A stretch of DNA of 64,000 bases, taken from positions 62,001 through 126,000 of the forward strand of contig NZ_JAGEVF010000011.1 of the NCBI RefSeq assembly GCF_017581965.1. Direction: 5' to 3'. Shown here in pieces: positions 33,108 through 40,610 of this stretch (its first letter is position 1; every line of letters starts with the position of its first letter). The notes below the pieces were generated by a model. The model saw only the letters and a list, made by a program, of their open reading frames with translations. It had not been told where the DNA came from and did no database searches. The stretch is from Winogradskyella pelagia (GTDB lineage Bacteria; Bacteroidota; Bacteroidia; Flavobacteriales; Flavobacteriaceae). The translations under genes and the position numbers were made by a program.

Positions 33108-35081
33108 CTACTTATTAAAGTTTTCTAGACCTGTTTTGAGCCATTCGTAATAATCCTCGGCATCTGGTTCGTAAGCATTTGTGGTGTTTAGCAACTCTAA
33201 ATTGTGATCCATTAATACATAATAGGGCTGAGAATTATTTTGAAAATTAATCGTTTGTAACGTTGCCCATTTATCACCAATGGTCTCAATATCCTTTACC
33301 GTTCCATTTTGCCTTAAGTACTGGAACTGTTCATCTTCTGGTAATAACTTCTTGTCATCCACGTATAAAGAAATTATAACATAATTCTCACTCAACATGT
33401 CATAAACATCTGTTGTGCTCCACACTTGTTCTTCCATCTTACGACAATTAACGCATGCCCAGCCAGTAAAATCCAATAAAATAGGCTTGCCCTGTTGCTT
33501 TGCTTGCGCTAAGCCAACATCCAGGTCCTTATAACAGTTTAAATCTAATGGGCATTCTGAGGTTTTGTCATATAAGCTATAAAACAATGGCGGAGGAAAA
33601 CCACTCAATAGTTTCAAGTTAGAATACTTACTATTGGATAATCCTGGAATAAGATATATGGCAAACGCCAAAAACAATAAAGCTGTTGTAATTCTGTATT
33701 TACTTAATTTGCCAATAGGACCATCGTGAGGAAATTTTATTTTGCCAAAAAGATAGAGTACTAAACCTAAAGCGATAATAATCCATAATCCTATAAACAC
33801 TTCACGCTTCAATAACCCCCAATGTTCCACTAAATCAGCATTTGATAAAAACTTTAAAGCCAGAGCCAATTCAACAAAACCTAAAACCACTTTAACCGTA
33901 TTTAACCAACCACCCGATTTAGGTAAAGAGTTTAACCATTTAGGAAACATAGCAAATAGACTAAAAGGTAAGGCCAATGCTAAGCCAAAACCACTCATTC
34001 CCATTGTTAATTGCATCGCTCCTCCATCTGCCGTAAGTGAACTCCCTAGCAAAGTCCCTAAAATTGGTCCAGTGCAGGAAAATGATACTATGGCCAGAGT
34101 TAATGCCATAAAAAAGATACCAATAAAACCACCAATTTTATTGGCCTTACTATCCATAGCAGCACTCCAAGATTGAGGTAATGTAAGCTCGTAGTAGCCA
34201 AAAAATGAGAACGCAAATACTATGAAAATGACAAAGAAAATAATATTGAGTGTCACGTTAGTAGAAATATTATTGAGGATTCCAGGGTCAAGGGAATCGA
34301 GTAAATGAAATGGGATACTCAGTAAGGCATAAATAATAAAAATGAAAAAGCCATATAGCAAAGAATTGACTAAACCCTTTTTAGAATCGCCACTACTCTT
34401 TGTAAAGAACGAAACGGTTAAGGGAATCATTGGAAACACACATGGCGTAAGCAGGGCTATAAGACCTCCTAAAAAACCGAGTAAAAAAATACTGAGATTA
34501 GTTTTTTCTTTAATAGTCTTAGCTTCGTATTTGTCCCATCCAACTATATTGAGTTTTAAATCACTTGATAGTTGTTGACTTCGTTCATCAATTACTACTT
34601 CTTTTTCCTTGATTTCAGATCCATCCAAAGAAATTTTAAAGGTATGGTCACCTGGAATACACTTTTCATCGTTACAGGTTTGATATTCTACAATGACATC
34701 AATAACATCTAATTCTGAGTTTAAAGTAGAAATACGCTGTTTAAAAACGGCTTGTCCTTCAAATTTCTTTAAGTCTAACTCAAATACCTTATCAAACTTG
34801 GGTGCTATTTTTGGTTCAGACGTTTCACCTATTAACTTATAGTTATTTTCGGCAGAGTTAAATGTAAACAAGGTGGGAATGGGACCAAAACCATCTGGCT
34901 CTTCTTGTGAATAGACATACCATCCATTGTCTATAGAAGCAACGAAAGTCAAGTCATAATCTGTTTCTGAAATTTGCTCTATGCTATGGGTCCATTTAAC
35001 AGGCTCCAAAATTTGCGCAAATGAAACCAAAGAAAAGCAAATTGCTAAAATGGTAAAATGAAGTTGTTTTTTTATGTCCAT
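33108..35081 (-). CDS. dsbD: Thiol:disulfide interchange protein DsbD
   Basis: A 657-residue inner-membrane electron carrier. Domains: signal peptide (1-21), N-terminal DsbD-alpha-like domain (about 25-185, with Cys in 'EYQTCNDEKCIPGDHTF'), a CcdA-type block of eight or nine helices starting 'LGFLGGLIALLTPCVFPMIPLT', and a C-terminal thioredoxin domain with C543-V-N-C546 in GWACVNCRKM. It moves electrons from cytosolic thioredoxin to periplasmic thiol proteins; thioredoxin-fold lipoproteins encoded at 6.9, 36.1 and 36.7 kb are plausible partners. A minus-strand rhodanese gene lies upstream. Confidence 0.93.
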   Translation of the reverse strand: MDIKKQLHFTILAICFSLVSFAQILEPVKWTHSIEQISETDYDLTFVASIDNGWYVYSQEEPDGFGPIPTLFTFNSAENNYKLIGETSEPKIAPKFDKVFELDLKKFEGQAVFKQRISTLNSELDVIDVIVEYQTCNDEKCIPGDHTFKISLDGSEIKEKEVVIDERSQQLSSDLKLNIVGWDKYEAKTIKEKTNLSIFLLGFLGGLIALLTPCVFPMIPLTVSFFTKSSGDSKKGLVNSLLYGFFIFIIYALLSIPFHLLDSLDPGILNNISTNVTLNIIFFVIFIVFAFSFFGYYELTLPQSWSAAMDSKANKIGGFIGIFFMALTLAIVSFSCTGPILGTLLGSSLTADGGAMQLTMGMSGFGLALALPFSLFAMFPKWLNSLPKSGGWLNTVKVVLGFVELALALKFLSNADLVEHWGLLKREVFIGLWIIIALGLVLYLFGKIKFPHDGPIGKLSKYRITTALLFLAFAIYLIPGLSNSKYSNLKLLSGFPPPLFYSLYDKTSECPLDLNCYKDLDVGLAQAKQQGKPILLDFTGWACVNCRKMEEQVWSTTDVYDMLSENYVIISLYVDDKKLLPEDEQFQYLRQNGTVKDIETIGDKWATLQTINFQNNSQPYYVLMDHNLELLNTTNAYEPDAEDYYEWLKTGLENFNK

Positions 35082-35185
35082 AAAAATTATCCTCTATAAC
35101 AAATGTAAATGTTGATCATTTAGCTTTTTCAAAAAATGGGCAAATTTATAAAAACCTTAAGATAGTATTTGAAAACTAACGGGTG

Positions 35186-35212
35186 TAAAAAAAACCGAGT
35201 ATTACTCGGTTT
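35186..35212 (-). terminator. Terminator of the rhodanese gene
   Basis: AAACCGAGTA / TACTCGGTTT around a single T forms a short palindrome followed on the minus strand by eight T. It separates the rhodanese gene from dsbD. Confidence 0.75.
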
Positions 35213-35217
35213 GTATG

Positions 35218-35625
35218 TTATGATTTCCTCTTGATATTAAGTTTGTCACTATGCTGCCATTTCGATATTCCGCCTTCCAAATCATAGATTTTCTCAAAAC
35301 CAGCCTCTAACATTTTTTCAGCGCATTTAGCACTTCGCCCTCCTGATCTACAATACAAAATTACTGGCTTCGACTTATCTAATTTTGAAATATCATTATC
35401 AAAAGTTGGAGACATAAAATCGATATTTTGCGCGTTTACAATATGTATTTCGTCATACTCTTCTGGTGTACGCACATCAATTAGTTGTACATCTTCCAAC
35501 TCTAAAATAGACTTCATCTCTTCGGCCGTAACTAATTCTATTTCAATATTGTTTTCAGTCTCTTTACAACTGGTTGAAATTAAAACTCCAAGGGTTAACA
35601 GAAAAACTACAGTTATTTTTTTCAT
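35218..35625 (-). CDS. Rhodanese-domain lipoprotein
   Basis: A 135-residue lipoprotein (VFLLTLGVLISTSC, Cys20) with one rhodanese domain: 'QLIDVRTPEEYDEIHI' and the active-site loop 'VILYCRSGGRSAKCAEKM', where Cys of CRSGGRS carries the persulfide. It acts in the periplasm on thiosulfate, persulfides or as a sulfur carrier. The second rhodanese, without signal, lies 14 bases upstream, so the two form a periplasmic/cytosolic pair. Confidence 0.9.
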   Translation of the reverse strand: MKKITVVFLLTLGVLISTSCKETENNIEIELVTAEEMKSILELEDVQLIDVRTPEEYDEIHIVNAQNIDFMSPTFDNDISKLDKSKPVILYCRSGGRSAKCAEKMLEAGFEKIYDLEGGISKWQHSDKLNIKRKS

Positions 35626-35639
35626 GACAAATAGTTAAA

Positions 35640-35951
35640 TTAAATGGTAACTTCTCCCTTCCATTGGGTGAAACCTCCAATAAGATTAAAAGCATTTTCA
35701 AAGCCCAATTGATTCATTACCGCACAAGCTTGGGCGCTTCTTGAACCTGCCTTACAATAGACATAGTAATTTTTGGATTTATCAAGGTTCTTAACTTCAT
35801 CGATGAACCCTTGCCCTTGATAAATATCTATATGCATGGCCTTAGGGATTATACCCATTTCAACTTCCTCTGCTGTTCTAACATCTAAAATAACAGCATC
35901 AGGGTCTTGTTCTAACTGTTTTGTCCAATCATTTTGAGTTAAGTCAGCCAT
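35640..35951 (-). CDS. Cytosolic single-domain rhodanese
   Basis: A 103-residue protein starting MADLTQNDWT. An upstream ATG adds 17 residues that do not form a signal, so I use the inner start. The rhodanese core is 'VILDVRTAEEVEMGIIPKAMHID' and 'YYVYCKAGSRSAQACAVM' with active-site Cys in CKAGSRS. Likely role: persulfide transfer or detoxification in the cytosol. The lipoprotein rhodanese gene follows 14 bases downstream. Confidence 0.87.
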   Translation of the reverse strand: MADLTQNDWTKQLEQDPDAVILDVRTAEEVEMGIIPKAMHIDIYQGQGFIDEVKNLDKSKNYYVYCKAGSRSAQACAVMNQLGFENAFNLIGGFTQWKGEVTI

Positions 35952-36001
35952 TTCCTTACTTTTTGGTTGAACAAAATTAACATTTATTAATAAAATAGAC
36001 A

Positions 36002-36031
36002 TAAAAAAAACCGAAGTGTTACACTTCGGTT
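36002..36031 (-). terminator. Terminator downstream of the thioredoxin-fold gene
   Basis: AACCGAAGTG (36009-36018) / CACTTCGGTT (36022-36031) with a 3-base loop and eight T on the minus strand. It separates the thioredoxin/TlpA pair from the rhodanese pair. Confidence 0.85.
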
Positions 36032-36061
36032 CAAATAAAACTTATACAAATTCAATATAAT

Positions 36062-36679
36062 TTAACTCTTTACTTTAATAGAGCAGCCAATCGCTCTTGT
36101 TTCAGTTGTTTTAACCGACTCGCCACCTAGTAAGGCGTCAACAGCATTCTCTACATATTTTTCAGTCACTGCGTTGGCATCTTTATAATTATCATCGATA
36201 GCACCAATGTATTTAACCTCGTTTCCTTTTTTAGTTTTTTGCAAAAGATAGACATGTGGTGTTTTGGTTGCACCGTATTGCGGATAAATCTTCTGTCCTT
36301 TATCCATTAAATACGGAAACGTAAAACCTTTTGCCTTGGCCCTAGCCTTCATGGCTTCCATATTATCTCCTGGTTTTACATCGGTATCATTTGGCATAAT
36401 TGCAATTACAGGATAACCTTTTTTTGCATATTTTTTATCCAGCGCTACAATTCGGTCCTCATAAGCCACGGCATAGGGACAAGTGTTACATGTAAAAATT
36501 ACAATAAAACCTTTTGCATCTTTGTAATCTGCAAGTGACACCATTTTACCATCGATATTCTCTAAACTAAAATCGGTTGCCATATCGCCTACCTTATATC
36601 CTGTACTTAATGGCTGGGTAGAAAAAGCCATAAATAGTACAGCAATACCCACTACTGAAAATAATTTTAATGTTTTCAT
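36062..36679 (-). CDS. Thioredoxin-fold (AhpC/TSA-like) exported protein
   Basis: A 205-residue protein with a signal peptide (LFSVVGIAVLFMAFS) and a redoxin domain starting 'GYKVGDMATDFSLENIDGKMVSLADY'. The redox site is C64-N-T-C67 in 'FTCNTCPYAVAYEDRI', a form common in periplasmic thioredoxin-like proteins rather than true peroxiredoxins. Pro in 'KTPHVYLL' is the cis-Pro loop. It is encoded 6 bases after a TlpA-type gene on the same strand and ends at a strong terminator. Confidence 0.87.
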   Translation of the reverse strand: MKTLKLFSVVGIAVLFMAFSTQPLSTGYKVGDMATDFSLENIDGKMVSLADYKDAKGFIVIFTCNTCPYAVAYEDRIVALDKKYAKKGYPVIAIMPNDTDVKPGDNMEAMKARAKAKGFTFPYLMDKGQKIYPQYGATKTPHVYLLQKTKKGNEVKYIGAIDDNYKDANAVTEKYVENAVDALLGGESVKTTETRAIGCSIKVKS

Positions 36680-36685
36680 ATTAAT

Positions 36686-37210
36686 TTAATTTAAAAATTG
36701 TTCTAATTCTGTTTTTAGTTCGTCTTCTGTAAATGATTGTTCGTAAAACTTTCGCTTTTCACCTTTATAAATTATTGTAGCAGGAATGGCTCCAGACCAG
36801 TTTTCATTTATAGCAGGTATCCATCTGTTTTGATTGGTATCATCTAATGCAATTACTTCAGACTTTAATTGATACTTCTCCATGAATGGGAGTAACTTAG
36901 ATTCATATTTATTAGGAAAATCCAAGCTCACCAATAAAATATCAATATTCTCGTTAGGATAAGTCTCACGTAATGCTTCAAAATAGGGTAACTCCTTTAC
37001 ACAAGGAGCGCACCAAGTAGCCCAAAAATTGACAACATGCAGTCGGTCATCCTTTTTATTTAAATAAGGTTCCAACCCATCATAATCAACAACTGTTAAG
37101 CCTTCAATAAAATTATTTTCAACAATCAACTCTTCGCTACTTTCCTTTTTTGATGGTGCTTCTTTACAACCAATAGATAGGATAACAGAAAAAATAATCA
37201 AATACCTCAT
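36686..37210 (-). CDS. TlpA family disulfide reductase, lipoprotein
   Basis: A 174-residue lipoprotein (IIFSVILSIGC, Cys15) with the TlpA/ResA thioredoxin fold: 'LHVVNFWATWCAPCVKELPYFEALR' carries the W-C-A-P-C site and 'WSGAIPATIIYKG' the cis-Pro loop. It probably takes electrons from the DsbD encoded 1.6 kb away. The redoxin gene follows after 6 bases. Divergent from the MarR-YceI operon across a 102-base promoter region. Confidence 0.9.
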   Translation of the reverse strand: MRYLIIFSVILSIGCKEAPSKKESSEELIVENNFIEGLTVVDYDGLEPYLNKKDDRLHVVNFWATWCAPCVKELPYFEALRETYPNENIDILLVSLDFPNKYESKLLPFMEKYQLKSEVIALDDTNQNRWIPAINENWSGAIPATIIYKGEKRKFYEQSFTEDELKTELEQFLN

Positions 37211-37264
37211 ACAATAAAGGTATCAATCGTCTTCTTGCCAAATTAAAATTTAACAAAATATTAA

Positions 37265-37294
37265 TTTGAATTGAAAAATCTAAACATATATTTG
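37265..37294 (+). promoter_or_regulatory. Bacteroidota-type promoter of the MarR-YceI operon
   Basis: TTTG (37265-37268), an 18-base spacer and TATATTTG (37287-37294) match the -33/-7 consensus (TTTG / TAnnTTTG) of the primary sigma factor of Bacteroidota. Transcription should begin around 37300, only about a dozen bases before the start codon and inside the palindrome. Confidence 0.75.
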
Positions 37295-37295
37295 T

Positions 37296-37314
37296 ATATA
37301 CAATTATTGTATAT
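37296..37314. promoter_or_regulatory. Perfect palindrome overlapping promoter and start codon, probable MarR operator
   Basis: ATATACAAT-T-ATTGTATAT: two perfect 9-base half-sites around one T. It lies directly after the -7 element and covers the first two bases of the marR-type start codon. The size and position are those of an autorepressor site of a dimeric MarR protein. Confidence 0.75.
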
Positions 37315-37768
37315 GAAAGAGTTAAATCAGCAATTACAGATAAAAGCTGATATTCCTTTACCTAGGGCATCAGTTATAAATGTGTTTTTCACCAACAATT
37401 GGATGAAAGATGAATTGTTGCTGTGTTTAAAACCCTATGACCTATCACTGGAGCAATTCAACGTTATGCGTATTTTAAGAGGTCAGAACAACAACCCTAT
37501 CAACTTACAAGACATTCAAAATAGAATGGTTACTAAAATGAGTAATACCACAAGATTAGTTGATAAATTAATTACAAAAGGATTTGTAAAACGCACTATT
37601 TGTAAAGAAAACAGACGCAAGGTAGAAATAGTAATTACAAAACGCGGCCTTGAAACCTTAGATAAACTTGACCCAGTTTTTTTTGATAGAGAAAAGCAAT
37701 TGACTCAGAACCTCACAACAATAGAACTCGAACAATTAAATAAACTTTTAATAAAACTCAGAAATTAA
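37313..37768 (+). CDS. MarR family transcriptional regulator
   Basis: A 151-residue winged-helix dimeric regulator starting MKELNQQLQI. The in-frame upstream ATG lies at the -33/-7 promoter and is rejected. The MarR pattern 'PYDLSLEQFNVMRILRGQNNNPINLQDIQNRMVTKMSNTTRLVDKLITKGFVKRTICKENRRKVEIVITKRG' is clear. A palindrome over its start suggests autoregulation. The ligand or stress signal is unknown. The yceI-type gene starts 4 bases after the stop, so it is a direct target. Confidence 0.92.
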   Translation: MKELNQQLQIKADIPLPRASVINVFFTNNWMKDELLLCLKPYDLSLEQFNVMRILRGQNNNPINLQDIQNRMVTKMSNTTRLVDKLITKGFVKRTICKENRRKVEIVITKRGLETLDKLDPVFFDREKQLTQNLTTIELEQLNKLLIKLRN

Positions 37769-37772
37769 TATT

Positions 37773-38342
37773 ATGAAAACTAAACATTTAAAAATTACAA
37801 CCATTTTGGTACTAGCCTTTTCTTTTATGTCGTTTACGGCCTTAGTAGAAAAAACTGTAAATGTTGACCAAAGTAAGGTTACATGGAAAGGATATAAGGT
37901 AACAGGAGAGCATGAAGGCACCATTAACTTAAAAAGCGGAAGTCTTCAATTCGATGGAACCACGTTAAAGGGAGGTTCTTTTACTATGGATATGACCAGT
38001 ATAAACACAACTGATTTAGAAGGTGAATACAAAGGGAAACTAGATGGCCATTTAAAATCTGCTGATTTTTTTGGTATTGAAAAACACCCAACGGCGACCT
38101 TGAAAATAACAAATGCCAAAGGCAGCAATGGAAAGTATAGTGTTAAAGCAGATTTAACTATAAAGGAAATTACCCAGCCTGTTGAGTTCACAATGTATGT
38201 AAAAGAAAACTCCGCGACAGCGTTTGTAAAAATAGATAGAACCAAATTTGACATTAAGTATGGTTCAGCTAGTTTTTTCGACAACTTAAAAGATAAAGCT
38301 ATCTATGACGAGTTTGATTTAAACGTAAATCTAAAGTTTTAG
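37773..38342 (+). CDS. YceI family periplasmic lipid-binding protein
   Basis: A 189-residue exported protein: signal peptide (LKITTILVLAFSFMSFTA) and a YceI lipocalin-like barrel with 'VDQSKVTWKGYKVTGEHEGTINLKSG', 'DMTSINTTDLEG', 'LKSADFFGIEKHPTATLKIT' and 'ITQPVEFTMYV'. Family members bind polyprenoid lipids in the periplasm. Cotranscribed behind the MarR gene and ended by a 20-bp-stem terminator. Confidence 0.93.
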   Translation: MKTKHLKITTILVLAFSFMSFTALVEKTVNVDQSKVTWKGYKVTGEHEGTINLKSGSLQFDGTTLKGGSFTMDMTSINTTDLEGEYKGKLDGHLKSADFFGIEKHPTATLKITNAKGSNGKYSVKADLTIKEITQPVEFTMYVKENSATAFVKIDRTKFDIKYGSASFFDNLKDKAIYDEFDLNVNLKF

Positions 38343-38370
38343 TTCCCTAAGGACGGATTAATAGCAACGT

Positions 38371-38413
38371 TTAAAGAAAGATTCCTGCTCTGAGAGCAGG
38401 AATCTTTCTTTAA
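38371..38413 (+). terminator. Terminator of the MarR-YceI operon, 20-bp perfect stem
   Basis: Bases 38371-38390 and 38394-38413 are perfectly complementary around a TGA loop (core GATTCCTGCTC / GAGCAGGAATC). A T-rich side arm follows. It shields the trp leader region. Confidence 0.85.
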
Positions 38414-38418
38414 AATAG

Positions 38419-38449
38419 TTTGAAATCATTATTTTGCTTTTTATATTTG
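38419..38449 (+). promoter_or_regulatory. Promoter of the trp operon leader
   Basis: TTTG (38419-38422), a 19-base spacer and TATATTTG (38442-38449) match the Bacteroidota -33/-7 consensus. The transcript should start close to 38455, so the leader peptide ATG at 38459 would be almost leaderless. Confidence 0.75.
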
Positions 38450-38458
38450 ACACTCAAA

Positions 38459-38515
38459 ATGAAATTAGATAATAAAAATACTTGGTGGTGGTCTTTCACA
38501 AACATGAGTTCGTGA
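38459..38515 (+). CDS. trpL: trp operon leader peptide with three consecutive Trp codons
   Basis: A 19-codon frame reads MKLDNKNTWWWSFTNMSS and stops at TGA. Trp codons 9-11 (TGG TGG TGG) sit in the middle, 43 bases before a terminator hairpin and 127 bases before trpE. Trp is rare, so a WWW run in a short ORF just downstream of a good promoter and upstream of trpE is hard to explain by chance. Expected role: ribosome stalling when charged tRNA-Trp is scarce lets RNA polymerase read into trpE. Confidence 0.85.
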   Translation: MKLDNKNTWWWSFTNMSS

Positions 38516-38544
38516 CCCAATCCTTGTATTAGAAATAAAGTAAG

Positions 38545-38575
38545 AGGCTTGTCATTCACGACAAGCCTTTTTTAA
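38545..38575 (+). terminator. trp attenuator terminator
   Basis: AGGCTTGTC (38545-38553) / GACAAGCCT (38560-38568) with a 6-base loop and a T-run, 29 bases after the leader stop and 10 bases before the trpE ATG. It forms the termination half of an attenuator. I could not find a strong competing antiterminator; CAATCC at 38518-38523 could pair weakly with GGCTTG of the left arm. Confidence 0.85.
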
Positions 38576-38585
38576 TTGAGCATAT

Positions 38586-39986
38586 ATGAAGACATTTAGT
38601 TTATATACCCACTACAAAAAAATCTTAGCGGATACCATTACACCTGTAAGTGTCTACCTAAAATTAAGGGATAAATTTCCTAATAGTATCTTGTTGGAGA
38701 GTAGTGATTATCATGCCAATGACAATAGTTTTTCATATATCTGCTGCAATCCTATTGCTTCTATTAAAGTTGAAAACGAAAATATTCTTCAAACTTATCC
38801 TGATGGAAGCACCAAACTCAACCACACTAAATCGACTAGTGTTGTAGAAGAAATACACAAGTTTACCAAACGCTTTAAAGTAGATTCTAATCCAGATTTT
38901 AAATTTATACATAACGGAATCTTCGGTTATACCGCTTATGACGCAGTTAGGTATTTTGAAGATATATCCATTTCAAAAAAACCTGAGACTATTGCAATTC
39001 CAGATATTTATTATGCGGTTTATCAAAATATAATTGCTATTAATCATTTTAAGAATGAAGCCTACGTTTTTGCGCACTGTTTCGATACTGAAAATAATAT
39101 CGATGAGATTCTTCAGGTCATCCAAACCAAACAATACGCGTCCTACGATTTCAATACTAAAGATGAGATATCGTCAAATCTAAGTGATGACGATTATAAA
39201 GCGCATGTAGAATTAGCTAAAAAACATTGTGCACGTGGCGATGTGTTTCAATTAGTACTTTCCAAGCAGTTTAAACAACAGTTCAGTGGTGACGAGTTTA
39301 ATGTTTATCGTGCACTACGTAGTATTAACCCCTCACCCTACTTGTTCTATTTCGATTATGGAAATTTCAAAATATTCGGCAGTTCACCCGAAGCACAACT
39401 TGTTGTAAAAGACGGAAAAGCAGAAATCCATCCTATTGCAGGAACTTTTAAACGTACAGGGAATGATTTGAGAGATGCAGAACTCGCCGAGGAACTCATC
39501 CATGATGATAAAGAAAATAGCGAACATGTTATGCTGGTAGATTTGGCCAGAAACGACCTTAGCCGACACGGAAACGAAGTTACAGTTGAGAATTACAGAG
39601 AGGTACAGTTTTTTTCTCACGTCATTCACTTAGTTAGTAAAGTCACAGGAAAGATTCATAAAGGTACCGAAACTATGCAGATAGTAGCAGATACCTTCCC
39701 TGCCGGAACACTAAGCGGAGCTCCAAAGCATATGGCCATGCAACTCATAGAAAAATATGAAAAGTCAAGTCGTGGATATTATGGAGGAGCTATAGGGTTT
39801 ATGGATTTTGAGGGTAATTTTAACCATGCTATTATGATTAGAACCTTTTTAAGTAAAAACCATACCCTCTACTGGCAAGCTGGAGCAGGACTTGTTGCCA
39901 AGTCCAATCCAGAACACGAATTACAAGAGGTCTACAATAAACTAGGCGCATTGACAAAAGCTATTGAACAAGCTAAAGAAATTTAA
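38586..39986 (+). CDS. trpE: Anthranilate synthase component I
   Basis: A 466-residue chorismate-utilising enzyme that makes anthranilate from chorismate with ammonia supplied by TrpG. The LLES tryptophan-feedback motif is at 36-39. The catalytic C-terminal half contains 'FGSSPEAQLVVKDGKAEIHPIAGTFKRTG', 'MLVDLARNDLSRHG', 'FPAGTLSGAPKHMAM' and 'GYYGGAIGFMDFEGNFNHAIMIRT'. First gene of the trp operon, regulated by feedback on the enzyme and probably by attenuation. Confidence 0.96.
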   Translation: MKTFSLYTHYKKILADTITPVSVYLKLRDKFPNSILLESSDYHANDNSFSYICCNPIASIKVENENILQTYPDGSTKLNHTKSTSVVEEIHKFTKRFKVDSNPDFKFIHNGIFGYTAYDAVRYFEDISISKKPETIAIPDIYYAVYQNIIAINHFKNEAYVFAHCFDTENNIDEILQVIQTKQYASYDFNTKDEISSNLSDDDYKAHVELAKKHCARGDVFQLVLSKQFKQQFSGDEFNVYRALRSINPSPYLFYFDYGNFKIFGSSPEAQLVVKDGKAEIHPIAGTFKRTGNDLRDAELAEELIHDDKENSEHVMLVDLARNDLSRHGNEVTVENYREVQFFSHVIHLVSKVTGKIHKGTETMQIVADTFPAGTLSGAPKHMAMQLIEKYEKSSRGYYGGAIGFMDFEGNFNHAIMIRTFLSKNHTLYWQAGAGLVAKSNPEHELQEVYNKLGALTKAIEQAKEI

Positions 39987-39987
39987 A

Positions 39988-40554
39988 ATGAAAAAAGTAT
40001 TAGTTATAGATAATTACGACAGTTTCACCTATAATCTGGTGCATTATTTAGAGGATTTAGGTTGCCAAGTTACCGTTAAACGAAATGATAAATTGACTAT
40101 AGAAGAAGTTAAAGACTTTGATAAAATCTTACTATCTCCAGGTCCAGGTATCCCAGATGAAGCAGGTCTCCTAAAAGAAATTATTATGACTTATGCACCT
40201 ACAAAAAGTATACTTGGAGTGTGTTTGGGTCAACAAGCCATCGGAGAAGTATTTGGTGGTACTATTGAGAATTTAGATACCGTGTATCACGGTGTTGCTA
40301 CCACAATAACCCTAACCGAAACTAACGACCCTATGTTTAATGGCCTAGAAAAATCCTTTGATGTTGGCCGATACCATTCCTGGGTTGTGAGTACAGATTT
40401 ACCAGATTGCTTAGAAGCAACATCTTTTGATTCAAATGGTGAAATTATGTCGCTGCGTCACAAGGAATTGGATGTAAAAGGTGTACAATATCATCCTGAA
40501 TCCGTTTTAACACCAAACGGAAAGCAAATTTTAGAGAATTGGGTGAATAGCTAG
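39988..40554 (+). CDS. trpG: Anthranilate synthase component II (glutamine amidotransferase)
   Basis: A 188-residue class I amidotransferase. The start is ATG 39988, one base after the trpE stop; a start inside trpE is rejected because it adds MNKLKKFK. Triad: C79 in 'GVCLGQQAIG', H169 and E171 in 'VQYHPESVLTP'. It releases ammonia from glutamine for TrpE. Its stop codon overlaps the first unit of a 7-base tandem repeat. Confidence 0.96.
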   Translation: MKKVLVIDNYDSFTYNLVHYLEDLGCQVTVKRNDKLTIEEVKDFDKILLSPGPGIPDEAGLLKEIIMTYAPTKSILGVCLGQQAIGEVFGGTIENLDTVYHGVATTITLTETNDPMFNGLEKSFDVGRYHSWVVSTDLPDCLEATSFDSNGEIMSLRHKELDVKGVQYHPESVLTPNGKQILENWVNS

Positions 40555-40587
40555 ATGTGAGATGTGAGATGTGAGATGTGAGATGTG
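40553..40587 (+). repeat. Tandem repeat AGATGTG x5 between trpG and trpD
   Basis: Five perfect 7-base units begin within the trpG stop codon and are followed by a partial unit (AGA). Repeats of this type change copy number by slippage. Here a change would alter the spacing to the trpD start. Confidence 0.95.
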
Positions 40588-40610
40588 AGAATAGTAAATA
40601 GAGAATGCAT

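Noticed and set aside
40553..40590. CRISPR-like array
   Set aside because: The unit is 7 bases without spacers. It is a simple tandem repeat and no cas genes are present.
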